Part shown: positions 22,546-32,878 of the stretch, one piece after another
Layout of the letters: the number at the start of each line of letters is the position of its first letter
Numbering within the stretch: the first letter of the stretch is position 1
Source of the DNA: Haematococcus lacustris
Lineage: Eukaryota; Chlorophyta; Chlorophyceae; Chlamydomonadales; Haematococcaceae
Assembly (NCBI GenBank): GCA_030144725.1
Contig: JASKMD010000014.1
Span: forward strand, 2,045,646 to 2,109,645
Reading direction: 5' to 3'
DNA length: 64,000 bases
The notes under the pieces: generated by a model
Database searches by the model: none
What the model was told of the DNA's origin: nothing
Seen by the model: the letters and a program-made list of their open reading frames with translations, nothing else
Position numbers and translations under genes: made by a program

Positions 22546-24289
22546 CTGCGGCATGGGTGACTGCAAGGGCACGCAAGTTTGAGTGTTCAGAGGAGGATGC
22601 AGAGATATGCCGGCACTGCACAGGAGCACCATGACTTCAGGTCCCACAAGGTCTCTTTGGCGAAATGTACCGTGATCCATTTGATGCCGCGCTTACACAG
22701 CCGTGATCAGCGAGCCTTCCCGATATGCCTACTGCATCAAAGGGCCTGCACGGCCTGGGCGCCCACCAACCTCGACAAGTGTCCAGGTGGCAAGGTTACT
22801 GTAGATGGCTGCGGCGTTCATTCTAAAGCGGGTGCCAGTAGGTACGGTCTACAACAGCGCTAGCGCGAGGGCCGGCGGTTATGTTCGGTAACCGGGTGGC
22901 ATCTCGCATCGGGCTGTCGCATCTCGCTCGCAACATGCCTAAGCTCTGCTCCTCCAGCTGCTGTGGGGTGCTCTAGGCATCTGTGTCGACAACCGGCAAG
23001 GGATCAAGAACTTGGATGTGAACGGTGGTGCCCTGATGGCAGGCCATGCCATGGGCGTAGGGGGGTGGGGGGCTGTGGGGTGGTGTACAAAGGCAAACCG
23101 TCTCAGATAGACCGGACTGATATACTTGAACCGACTGATTACGTCTCTGCCACACCAGGTGGCTACCCCTCCCATTGAACCACCACGTAAGGGACATTTG
23201 ACTTTGCGGCGTGCCTGGTGAGAGTTGAGTTGTCATTTTTACGCGGAACGCCTTATCATTGCGTCGCGCTTGCGCCTGCGCGCCCGAGCTGCTGGCACCC
23301 ACGCTGACCGGCAGTCTGCCAGGCACGCGAACGGTTCTGCTGTGCGCGATGGGCCTTTCAAGTGCTGCTTTATAACACCCACAACGCAGGATGCAGAGTT
23401 CTCCGCTGCGGTACACTTTACGCATGGAGCCCAGTTTTCTCAACATCATCTTACACAGCCTCCCCCTCCACATGAATCTCCACCCAGCCAGTGCTTGCAG
23501 CTGGCGTAGACCTCACACAACACGCACAGCGGGCAGCCTGGCCCCCCTGCCGTTTGTAGGGGTGATGTTTGGATGCCGGCATGCTGCAGACATGTGCACA
23601 CGCCAGCTTCTAAAACCCCTCTTGGGAAATCTTGGGAAGAGTTGAGACTTTGGCAGGGGGTTCACAATGAGTTCCCTAGCCAGTGACGCAAGTCTGGAGA
23701 GTTCAATTGAGTTCAATGGTGGTCAGACTGGCATCAGCAGAGTGCGCAGCATGGAGGAGGGTTAGCCCACCTTATGGAGCTTAATTAGCAAGTGAATGAT
23801 GCAGTTGCCACTGCTATGCTCATGCCGTGGTCTCCTCCTAGTTTCAAAGCCCCTGAGCCTAGTTGCGTCGCCCCAGAGCCAACGCATGTGGGTTATTATG
23901 TTGGACATGAGGTCGGGCTCCTCGCACATCGCGCACTATCCATCGCGTTAAACAGGGACTCACAGGTACTGGGTCAACGTACATCAAGTCCGCAGGCCCG
24001 GTAGGGTCGGATACCCGGCAACATGACCGACCAGCTCAGCGTGTGGCTCAGCGCGGCCGCATTCCGACGCTTCAATCCGCGTGTAAATCCGTGCAGAAAT
24101 GAGTCCGGAAGAGCCGTTGTCCCTTATCGTTAGGGGGGTTGGTGGTTCAATGGGAGGGGTAGCCAGGTATTGTTACAATTTTTACACCAACATTACCATC
24201 AACTCTACTCAACCTCACATCCCAAACAGGTCAGGGTCCTGCCGGCCTGCGATGGTGATGCACCGCTGTCCTGCCCTGCTGGTGTAGGG

Positions 24290-25230
24290 TAAGGGGGGGG
24301 GGGGGGCAGCGGCGCCTGAGTAAGGGCCCGGTGCAACAGCAACGGGTGGGGCAGCCGGTGGCAGTGCATGGGCCGTGGGGGGGGGGGCAGCCACATGGGG
24401 GTGAGAGACGGTAGCTGCCAAGGGCATGAAGCCGCCCTGGGGTGGCCTGATGCTGCCATGCTACTGTGCGCTGCTGCTGCAGCTGACCTGCATGGGGGTG
24501 GGGCTGGGGGGGGGGCAGAGGGGGGGGGGGGGGGGGCGTGTGGGGCAGCTGCCCTGTTGAGGGTGCGCTGCCGCAGCTGCCCTGTGCTGCTCACCTGCTG
24601 GGGTGGGGGTGGGGGGGCAGTGGGTGCCTGACTATGGGCAACCATGAACTATGGGCCGTGGGTGCGGGGCAGCAACAACAACGATTGGGGCAGCCCTGCT
24701 CCTGCTGGGTGCGCTGCCACTGCGCGGGCGATGCTGCTGCTGCCCTGTGCGGCTAAACCTGCATGACATGGTGGGGGGGAGGGGTGGGGTAGGGGGTGTG
24801 GGTGTGGGGCAGCGGGTGTGGGGTAGCGGGTGTGGGTGTGGGGCAGCGGGCGGCAGGGTGTGAGGCAGCGGCAACCCCCACCCCCACTGCCCCACCCTCA
24901 CCACCACCCTCTGCTGTCCCACCCCCCCTTGCCCCACCCCCACTCAGTTAGGCCAGCATTACAGGGCAGCAGCAGCAGCGCAGCCCAGGGGGTGTGGGGG
25001 TGGGGCAGTGAGGGGTGGGGGGTGAGGGTGGGGCAGCGGGGGTGGGGCAACAGCTGCCAGGGGTATGGGGCAGCTGCCCTGTTGTCCTTCTGCTGTTGCC
25101 CTGCTGCGCTGCGCTGCGCTGCGGTGCGCTGCTGCTGCAGGTGCACTGTGCTGCTGCCCTGCCAGGGGGAGGCTGTGGGGCAGAGGCTGTGGGGCAGAGG
25201 GGGTACACACAGGCAAATTAGTGCGGATAT
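24290..25230. other. G-rich and CTG-rich low-complexity region, no gene
   Basis: Alternating poly-G runs (up to 15 G near 24520-24535), GGGGTGGGG motifs and GCTGC tracts give many overlapping spurious ORFs on both strands. No splice-consistent or domain-bearing frame was found. Base-call reliability in the G runs is doubtful. Confidence 0.8.
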
Positions 25231-25347
25231 TCGTCATCCTAGGGGGGTAGTTTTTTGATGCGGTTCGCCTCGGATTGTCCTTGCGACTCCAACGCCACTT
25301 GACGCTTGTTGAAATTCTGAGTATGTGAGCAGTTGGAGTGTAGGTAC

Positions 25348-25433
25348 CTACAGTACTGTAGATGTCTACAGTACTGTAGATGTCTACAGTACTGTAGACA
25401 CCTACAGTACTGTAGACATCTACAGTACTGTAG
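25348..25433. repeat. Palindrome array 1 (CTACAGTACTGTAG, 5 units)
   Basis: Five copies of the 14-bp perfect palindrome CTACAGTACTGTAG are spaced by ATGT, ATGT, ACAC or ACAT (18-bp period). The same unit forms arrays at 26163-26522 and 30593-31165. Confidence 0.95.
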
Positions 25434-26162
25434 GTCAGATTTGACAAGGTCTCTTGTAAATAGGGTACCATGCTGTTCTCCACATTAAAACCACCATTTG
25501 CTACCGCGACTGCACCGTCAGCTTCTGCGTGCTATAAATAGTGAGAGGCGTCGAAGCGTAGGCCCGCAAGCTCGATATGGATATTTGTGCCGAAAGTTGT
25601 GTCCACGCAATAAGGTCGCCATAGGGAGCTACATACATACGTGTAAGGTCTAAGGCCGGGGCCCGTCTCTATCGCAAGCTAGGTCCGTTCTGTCGGTTGT
25701 ACTGGGTACCTCGGCTTGCAAGCTCCCGCAAAGCTGTGCATGTTGATGATGCCCCGCAATCACAACAACCTCCTGCACCGCACCCTCCCGTGTAATATCG
25801 AGTGCGGCAGAGATTGCCGCAAAAGTTGTTTGCGGTTGGCCCTCAACCATCCATCATTACATCTAACCTCACATCATTACATCATGACTCTTAGCCTACA
25901 TCATTACATCACCACTTGTGGTCCTGCCAATCACTGCATGCATGGTATGGGCAAGGGATCTGACTCTTGCAAGGGCTGGTCTCAGGGTCGATACCTAACC
26001 CTAGAGGCTGAATAATGCTGGGCTCGGCAACATAGGCACGCTTTCTTGTCAGCGCATTTGCATAGCACTGTCGGGATAGCAAACGAGCTTGGGCTACATT
26101 GAGTTGTTCCTGCATGGGGGTGAAGGGGGCATGGGGGTAAAGGATGCATGTGGGGAAGGCAC

Positions 26163-26522
26163 CTACAGTACTGTAGACCCCTACAGTACTGTAGACCCCT
26201 ACAGTACTGTAGACCCCTACAGTACTGTAGACACCTACAGTACTGTAGACACCTACAGTACTGTAGACACCCTACAGTACTGTAGATACCTACAGTACTG
26301 TAGACCCCTACAGTACTGTAGACATCCTACAGTACTGTAGACACCTACAGTACAGTAGACACCTACAGTACTGTAGATACCTACAGTACTGTAGACACCT
26401 ACAGTACTGTAGACCCTTACAGTACTGTAGACATCCTACAGTACTGTAGATACCTACAGTACTGTAGACACCTACAGTACTGTAGACATCCTACAGTACT
26501 GTAGACCCCTACAGTACTGTAG
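26163..26522. repeat. Palindrome array 2 (about 20 units)
   Basis: About 20 copies of CTACAGTACTGTAG have 3-5 bp spacers (ACCC, ACAC, ATAC, ACATC). One unit near 26345 is mutated (CAGTACAGTAG). It abuts the CAG-rich tract. 25434-26162 contains no gene I can support. Confidence 0.95.
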
Positions 26523-26953
26523 GCAGCAGCAGCATGGGTGGCAGCAGCAGCAGGGGGGGGGGCAGCAGCAGCAGCAGTAGGGGGGCAGCAGCAGGGGGGC
26601 AGCAGCAGCAGCAGGGGCGCAGCAGCAGCAGCAGCAGCAGGGGGGCAGCAGCAGCAGCAGCAGCAGTAGGGGGGCAGCAGCAGCAGCAGCAGGGCAGCAG
26701 CAGCAGCAGCAGCAGGGGCGCAGCAGCAGCAGTAGGGGGGCAGCAGCAGCAGCAGCAGGGGGGCAGCAGCAGCAGCAGCAGGGGGGAAGCAGCAGCAGCA
26801 GGGGGGCAGCAGCAGCAGCAGCAGGGGGGGCAGCAGCAGCAGCAGCAGTAGGGGGGCAGCAGCAGCAGCAGCAGGGGGGCAGCAGCAGCAGCAGGGGGGG
26901 CGCAGCAGCAGCAGGGGCGCAGCAGCAGCAGCAGCAGTGGCAGCAGCAGCAGA
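26523..26953. repeat. (CAG)n / GGGGGGCAG low-complexity tract
   Basis: Runs of three to seven CAG triplets are separated by G6-G9 blocks. The tract is open in several frames on both strands and there is no evidence of coding. Confidence 0.95.
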
Positions 26954-27263
26954 TATAGTAGGGGCACTGTAGCACCTACCTACCTTTTGGCTGCTTGATG
27001 ACTGCTGCTAGGAAGGGGGGGGGGATTGGAAGAGTGAAGGCGGGGAGGGGGGTAGATGTGGAAGGCGGGAGGTGGGTGGCAGGGAGGCGGGAGACGGGGA
27101 GGCGGGAGGCAGGGAGGCGGGAGGTGGGGAGGCGGGAGGCTCAACTGGGTTGGGCTGGGCGGGGGTGGGTTGGGTTGGGGGCATGGGTTTGGGTGGGTAG
27201 GGGCATGGGTTGGGGGCATGGGTTGGGGTGGGTGGGGGCATGGGTGGGGGTGGGGGCAGGGGA

Positions 27264-27442
27264 GGGAGCGGGAGCGGGGGCGGGGGCGGGGGCGGGGGCG
27301 GGGGCGGGGGCGGGGGCGGGGGCGGGGGCGGGGGCGGGGGCGGGGGCGGGGGCGGGGGCGGGGGCGGGGGCGGGGGCGGGGGCGGGGGCGGGGGCGGGGG
27401 CGGGGGCGGGGGCGGGGGCGGGGGCGGGGGCGGGGGCGGGGG
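27264..27442. repeat. (GGGGGC)n hexamer array, about 30 units
   Basis: Uninterrupted GGGGGC repeats with strong G-quadruplex potential on the plus strand, followed by a GGATGAATTGGGAGGGG tail. Open in all three plus frames. 27450-28060 contains G-rich sequence and no gene. Confidence 0.97.
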
Positions 27443-28063
27443 AGGATGAATTGGGAGGGGGTGGTTGTGTAGGGGAAAGGGAAGTGGAAAGGAGGTGCCC
27501 ACTAGACCTGCAACCAAGGGGCGTGCACGTGCGGTAGGGTGACCAGGCTGGGCACTGTGTTAGCTATCACCGTGGCCTTACCTTTGTGGTCCTCCTGGCC
27601 TCCTACCTGCTCACACCAGGCAACATATCCCATGCGCCAGTGGGGTGGGACTGCGGTGGGGAGTGTAGGGTGTAGGGAAGGGAAGGTGGGGTGATGTGGG
27701 GGTTGCGATGCCACGTCAATCGAAGGGTGGGAGAGGGGAAGAGGAGGCTTGACAAGTATGGGAGGGGAGAGGGAGGTAGAGGGGGAAGGGAGGGGTGGGA
27801 AGAGGAAGGGGAGGTCCATGGGGAGGGCGAGAGAAGTGGGGAGGGCATTGATAGTCTCAGGTGTAGGCGCACAAGACCTGCGGCAATGGTGTGACGATTT
27901 GTGTAACGAAGCAAACATTGGACATGGGTACTGGATGCACTCACCATTAGAGTAGGGAGATGTAGAGCTGGCAGATGGAGGGGCAGGTGTAGCAGCCCTC
28001 CATTACAACCCACCTTCCTTTGTCCTCACCTCAGTAGGAAGTGCAGGGTGGGAGAGTAGGGTT

Positions 28064-28288
28064 GGGCTGGGCTGGGCTGGGCTGGGCTGGGCTGGGCTGG
28101 GCTGGGCTGGGCTGGGCTGGGCTGGGCTGGGCTGGGCTGGGCTGGGCTGGGCTGGGCTGGGCTGGGCTGGGCTGGGCTGGGCTGGGCTGGGCTGGGCTGG
28201 GCTGGGCTGGGCTGGGCTGGGCTGGGCTGGGCTGGGCTGGGCTGGGCTGGGCTGGGCTGGGCTGGGCTGGGCTGGGCTGGGCTGGGCT
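28064..28288. repeat. (GGGCT)n pentamer array, about 45 units
   Basis: Perfect 5-bp repeat over 225 bp. A (GGT)n tract follows at 28337-28377. Confidence 0.97.
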
Positions 28289-28617
28289 GCAACACAAGGG
28301 AGGCAATAGTGGGAACGTTGTGAGAGGTGATGAAATGGTGGTGGTGGTGGTGGTGGTGGTGGTGGTGGTGGTGGTGAGGGGGACTGGGAGGGGGTGGTAA
28401 TCAGGGGGGTACTAGGCGTGATTGTAAGACCTGCAGCAACCAGGTGTGGTAGCGGTTAGGCTGGATACTAAGGGCTATGCTGCGCAATGCTAGCTCCTTG
28501 TAGGCTCTTACCTTGGTCCTAAGCTCTTACCATAGTCCGTCTGGCTCTTCGCTGCTCACAACACGTTGCACCTGCCTTGCGTTGGTGCATCAATGCTTGC
28601 GATTCATTGCGGAGAAT

Positions 28618-28745
28618 CGTTGCGAGGAAACTGGCCGCGAGGCTAGCTGCGATGCTGGCTGCGAGGCTGGCTGCGAGGCTGGCTGCGAAAGTGGCTGCGA
28701 GGCTGGCTGCGAGGAAAATGGCTGCGAGGCTGGCTGCGAGGTGAG
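28618..28745. repeat. 12-bp minisatellite (GGCTGGCTGCGA) and following 100-bp tandem unit
   Basis: About nine imperfect 12-bp units. They are followed by a roughly 100-bp unit beginning CTGGACCAGCTGTGTGGCCG at 28786 and again at 28888; the second unit is split by the TR-GAG element and resumes after 30442. Confidence 0.85.
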
Positions 28746-28932
28746 ATCCTCGCACCGAGCTGCCTCACAGGTATGCTTCTGCGCTGCTGGACCAGCTGTG
28801 TGGCCGCGAGGTTGATTGCCGAGTATGTGGCTGCGAGTATGGGCTAGATGTGGCTGCGAGTATGGGTAACCTCGTGAGATGCCATCTGTGGACCAGCTGT
28901 GTGGCCGCGAGGTTGATTGCCGAGTATGTGGC

Positions 28933-29075
28933 TGAAAGGAATCACAGATCTTGCATTCCAGGAAGGGGCTAAGGAGCAAGTTTAAGAGCAAACTTCAACC
29001 TTCACACATGTCAGGTTTCTACCTGCACATACGAAGGTCTGAGGCTGGCTGCCTACAAACACTCATATTCTAACA
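28933..29075. repeat. LTR of TR-GAG element (3' LTR in element orientation)
   Basis: 143 bp, TGAAAGGAATC to TATTCTAACA, identical to 30295-30437. Outside it is GTGGC (28928-28932). Confidence 0.95.
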
Positions 29076-29199
29076 CTCCCACACAGACAGACTTCAGACT
29101 TGTACACCTTAGCCTGCCAGACTCATAAAAGTCAACACTTGAAACCAAGACCACAGTTAACACAGGTCTCCTGCAAAGCTCCTACTTAACTCCCACAGA

Positions 29200-29350
29200 G
29201 CTGCCACACAGCTTTCACTCAGCTGACACACTGCTCCCACAGAGCTACCACACTGTACCCACAGCCCTCACAGAGCTGTTTCAGGGTCAGCAACCTTCCA
29301 CAGCGCTACCACACTGTACCCACAGCCCTCACAGAGCTGTTTCAGGGGCA
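29200..29350. repeat. Short duplication downstream of gag
   Basis: The block GCTACCACACTGTACCCACA followed by GCCCTCACAGAGCTGTTTCA occurs twice, near 29243 and 29304, between the gag stop and the 3' LTR of the TR-GAG element. Confidence 0.8.
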
Positions 29351-29382
29351 ACACACTCCCACAGCCCTGCTGCACACTACAG

Positions 29383-30231
29383 CTACCAAAGGGCATTGGA
29401 GAATTTGGCAGACTCAATAGACTCCTGGCTGAATGACACCGCACCTCCCTCCCGGCCCTTGCGCTTGGGGCAGTCCTTTGCCAGGTGCCCTTCCTCCCCG
29501 CAAGTCCAGCAGACCTTGGCACGCCCAAAGCCACCACCTGCATTGCCACCTCCACTGCCAGCACCGCCACTAGTGACTCCCTTGCCACTGCGGCCTCCGT
29601 GCCCAGGGTGCATGGACATCACACTACCATTTAACCACCCTTGACCACCCCCCTTATCTATCTCCACCTCACAGGTGAGCAGATGAGGCATCACTTTCTG
29701 CAGAGTGGGCTCCTCCATGAACTTAATCTGCGTGACCACATGCCTGTACTCAGGTGACAGCCCCTTGAGCACGAAGGACAGCACATCTGGAAAAGGCTTC
29801 CCCGTCAGCTCAATCTTGCCGGCCAGGGCCTCCGCACGGCCCACGTACTGCAGCATCGACTCGGTTGGCTCCTTGCTGAGATCAGCCATCTCCATCACTA
29901 GCTGAATGCGACTTGCTGCTGCAGAGCGCTTGAACAGCTCAAGCAAGCGCTTCCACAGCTCCCCAGCAGTCCTGCTCTCCTTCGCGAGTTGCAGAAACTG
30001 CGTGGACAAAGCTAGCGAAATGATCGCCTTGGCTTTTGCGTCCTTTCTCGCCTTGGCTCTGGCGTCAGTATCGGTGCTGCTCCCTTCCTCGGAGACAGTC
30101 TCTACGCCGTCCTCAACGACGTCCCATAAATCATGAACCACTAAGTAAGCTTGTTGTCGCACGAACCACTCCTCTGAGTTGGCTTCTGTCAACAAGGGTA
30201 CTGTAACTGAGCGCTGACCCTCCGCGGCCAT
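29383..30231 (-). CDS. gag: Copia-type Gag protein (UBN2 region plus CCHC zinc knuckle)
   Basis: 282 residues, a single intact exon starting MAAEGQRSVTVPLL. The first 200 residues have the Ty1/copia Gag (UBN2) pattern: NSEEWFVRQQAYLVVHDLWD, KAKAIISLALSTQFLQL, AGELWKRLLELF, MEMADLSKEPTESMLQYVG and VLSFVLKGLSPEYRHVV. A Gly-rich stretch leads to a CCHC knuckle CWTCGEEGHLAKDCPKRKG (residues about 243-261) that binds RNA during particle assembly. No protease, integrase or reverse transcriptase follows; the frame stops and the 3' LTR begins about 300 bp on. The lack of frameshifts agrees with the young age shown by the LTRs. Confidence 0.93.
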   Translation of the reverse strand: MAAEGQRSVTVPLLTEANSEEWFVRQQAYLVVHDLWDVVEDGVETVSEEGSSTDTDARAKARKDAKAKAIISLALSTQFLQLAKESRTAGELWKRLLELFKRSAAASRIQLVMEMADLSKEPTESMLQYVGRAEALAGKIELTGKPFPDVLSFVLKGLSPEYRHVVTQIKFMEEPTLQKVMPHLLTCEVEIDKGGGQGWLNGSVMSMHPGHGGRSGKGVTSGGAGSGGGNAGGGFGRAKVCWTCGEEGHLAKDCPKRKGREGGAVSFSQESIESAKFSNALW

Positions 30232-30281
30232 GGCTCCGAATGCGCACTGGTCTATCCCTGCTCCCTAGCACAACAGCTAAG

Positions 30282-30294
30282 TGGGCCCATAACC
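30282..30294 (-). promoter_or_regulatory. Primer binding site, half-tRNA(iMet) type
   Basis: GGTTATGGGCCCA directly follows the 5' LTR terminus (CTTTCA) on the element's strand. It is complementary to the anticodon stem-loop of initiator tRNA-Met (GGGCCCAUAACC). That is the internal tRNA region used as a cleaved half-tRNA primer by copia and related elements, in contrast to the 3'-CCA end used by most plant copia elements. Confidence 0.8.
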
Positions 30295-30437
30295 TGAAAG
30301 GAATCACAGATCTTGCATTCCAGGAAGGGGCTAAGGAGCAAGTTTAAGAGCAAACTTCAACCTTCACACATGTCAGGTTTCTACCTGCACATACGAAGGT
30401 CTGAGGCTGGCTGCCTACAAACACTCATATTCTAACA
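30295..30437. repeat. LTR of TR-GAG element (5' LTR in element orientation)
   Basis: 143 bp, identical to 28933-29075. GTGGC lies outside at 30438-30442. Read on the minus strand it begins TGTTAG and ends CTTTCA. Confidence 0.95.
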
Positions 30438-30592
30438 GTGGCTGCGAGTATGGGCTAGATGCGGCTGCGAGTATGGGTAACCTCGTGCGATGCCATCGCT
30501 GCAATACCGGCTACACGATGCTGCGACTAAGTGTTGGACGGATGCCTTGAATGCAAGTGAGATGTTCAGAATTTTTCTAAGTGCTTAAAGGC

Positions 30593-31165
30593 TACAGTAC
30601 TGTAAGTGGTCTCTCGAGGTACCTCGAGGTACCTCGAGGTACTGTAGATGTCTACAGTACTGTAGATATCTACAGTACTGTAGACATCTACAGTACTGTA
30701 GGTGTCTACAGTACTGTAAGGGTCTACAGTACTGTAAATGGTCTCTCGAGGTACCTCGAGGTACCTACAGTACTGTAGATGTCTACAGTACTGTAGATGT
30801 CTACAGTACTGTAGGTGTCTACAGTACTGTAGATGTCTACAGTACTGTAGATGTCTACAGTACTGTAAATGGTCTCTCGAGGTACCTCGAGGTACCTCGA
30901 GGTACTGTAGATGTCTACAGTACTGTAGATGTCTACAGTACTGTAGGTGTCTACAGTACTGTAGATGTCTACAGTACTGTAGATGTCTACAGTACTGTAG
31001 ATGTCTACAGTACTGTAAATGGTCTCTCGAGGTACCTCGAGGTACCTCGAGGTACTGTAGATGTCTACAGTACTGTAGATGTCTACAGTACTGTAGATAC
31101 CTACAGTACTGTAAGTGGTCTCTCGAGGTACCCCGACAGTACTGTAGACACCTACAGTACTGTAG
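30593..31165. repeat. Palindrome array 3 with higher-order units
   Basis: CTACAGTACTGTAG copies (period mostly 18 bp) occur in blocks of three to six. Blocks are separated by a spacer AAATGGTCTCTCGAGGTACC, extended by repeated TCGAGGTACC units (themselves palindromic, about 45 bp in all). The spacer recurs five times, giving a higher-order repeat of about 105-150 bp. 31166-31785 holds no supported gene. Confidence 0.95.
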
Positions 31166-31785
31166 CATGGCCGTATCTCACCAACCGCGCAAAATCACGA
31201 ATTTTAGTTTCAACCCCCAATCTTACAATGCCTTCATTTGACTATGTACCAAGTCCGAGGCTCCGAATCTCAAAAATGCTGTTACTAATTTGCCTGAGTG
31301 TAGAGGGAGCAGGGAACAGATCAGGGAACAGCAAGGGCCGCAGAAGCCTTACCTTCAGCCGGTTTGCGATGAAGCCGGCCATGCGGGTCCACGGGGCAAG
31401 GCCAGCTGCAACCCGACCTGCCATAATCGCCGATCCTTTCTTACTACGCTGGCCGCGTCGGCCCATCGCTATTAATGGCCGCCAGTCTGCATCATTTGCG
31501 CCGCTGATGAACGCTGGTGGTAGCTTGGAGGAACCAGAACAATCGCATCTACTTTCGCAGCCTGGTGAGCGCGAGATGATGGGGTACTTTAGACATGAGC
31601 ATGCTAGGTATGTCTGGGCGTATGTATGGGTGATAATCTTAAGGATAACGCAATCAAAGTAGATGAAGTTCTTGGGGCAGACCGCTTGCATCTCCACATG
31701 AGGTCAGCACAGCGTTTGATGTAGTGCCTGCCCAGAAATGAGGTTTCAACTAAATGTAATTGCATGAGCCTCCCAACCTGCGCAG

Positions 31786-32212
31786 GGCAGATGTAACACA
31801 CTGCAGATCCTTCCCGTAGGAGCTATGAGCATACCCCAAAGCTAGGGCGCAGAAACCAGACGGATGCGTAGCAGCAACAAGCAGCAAATCGATCTCAAAA
31901 ACAGCACTGCAGATTTGCATGCCGGCACCCCATCACGGCACGCCGACCGACCGACTAGTGACCGCTCTACCTCGTTCGTCGTTGCGGCGTTGTTGTTTCA
32001 CGTGCACTACCGTCAGGGTGCAAGGAGTCCCTGGTGCCAGGATACCGCGGAGGGGGGCAACGTCGACTTTAGCCCGTCCCTCGCAGGCCAGGCTGCGGAG
32101 CACCACGCCGCAGCGGGGCGTCGCGGTTTGACCTCTTGGAGTGCAGTGTACGCGACAAAAAGTGACGGTACATTTTATCGAGCCATTTTACCTGACCTTG
32201 TGGGACCTGAGG
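31786..32212. repeat. Dispersed repeat, copy B
   Basis: Near-identical to 20278-20632 with an extra segment at about 31908-31998. It may be a 5'-truncated retrotransposon copy (see copy A). No coding potential seen. Confidence 0.85.
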
Positions 32213-32267
32213 TTCAGTGCCCTATCTAGTGCAAAGTCAAGATTGGGTGACTTGGTGCACGGTGACA

Positions 32268-32527
32268 CTACCCTTGCATACTGGCTTTGACTGGGTGACC
32301 GGGTAGCTTGACATGGTGACATGTGCAAGAAGTGCTAGAACCATGGAGGATTGACATGGTATGCAAGGTATGGCAGCCTAGAATATTTATAAGCACACCC
32401 ACATCCTCAGAACTGTGTTTTGCAGCATTGTTTGCATCGGGAAAAAATAAACAATCTTTTTTTTGGGTCGGGAAAGAGTATTTAATTTTATTTTTCGGGG
32501 CCTCGCGAATCAAAAGAGATAGTACGG
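32268..32527. mobile_element. Right end of the CCGTACTCTC TA-flanked family
   Basis: Similar to 6619-6868 of the MITE (ATATTTATAAGCACACCCAC, then TTTGCATCGGGAAAAA, then the terminal CGCGAATCAAAAGAGATAGT, ACGG). TA follows (32528-32529). It pairs with the left end at 22224. Confidence 0.8.
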
Positions 32528-32878
32528 TAGACTAGAGATAGTAAATAGTGTAGACTAGTCGACTATTTCGTCACCAAATCAGCTCGTTTCAGTCGCAACG
32601 GGGCGTACATTAGCTCGCCAGACACGTCGTGCTAGTCTTAAGAGCAGTCAGTATCAGTTGCAATTCTGTTGATCGGCCGGCCAAAGGATTGCCCACTTCC
32701 TTACCGACGAACTCCGATGGCTGCAGCTGCTGGCCCATCGGGCGGCAAGCAACCAAAGAAGAATTGCAGACAAAGCTTCGAGAGCAAGCGCTTCTCATTT
32801 CAGGTCTATGCGTTTTAAGGACAAAGCGTTTGCAAAGCCGATTGCGGCGATTGTGACCAGTCCTATAGCTGCGTGAAC

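Larger units (their letters stand above)
28933..30437 (-). mobile_element. TR-GAG type LTR retrotransposon (copia-like, gag only)
   Basis: Two 143-bp LTRs (28933-29075 and 30295-30437) are identical. They begin TG and end CA, and GTGGC is duplicated outside (28928-28932, 30438-30442). The internal 1.2 kb encodes only a copia-type Gag on the minus strand, so the right LTR is the 5' LTR. The primer site directly inside it (30282-30294) reads GGTTATGGGCCCA on the element's strand. Short gag-only elements of this kind are described in plants as TR-GAG; this one depends on a full copia element for reverse transcriptase and integrase. Identical LTRs and an intact duplication mean a recent insertion. 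Confidence 0.92.

Noticed and set aside
22980..23075. Possible exon (ICVDNRQGIKNLDVNGGALMAGH) resembling a thiolase-like motif
   Set aside because: One short stretch with no neighbouring exons or further motif; similarity too weak to call.
26534..26975. Cys/Leu/Ala-rich ORFs in the CAG tract
   Set aside because: Artefacts of a triplet repeat open in all frames.
25348..31165. CRISPR array
   Set aside because: Spacers are only 3-5 bp and repeated, the unit is a perfect palindrome, and the genome is eukaryotic.
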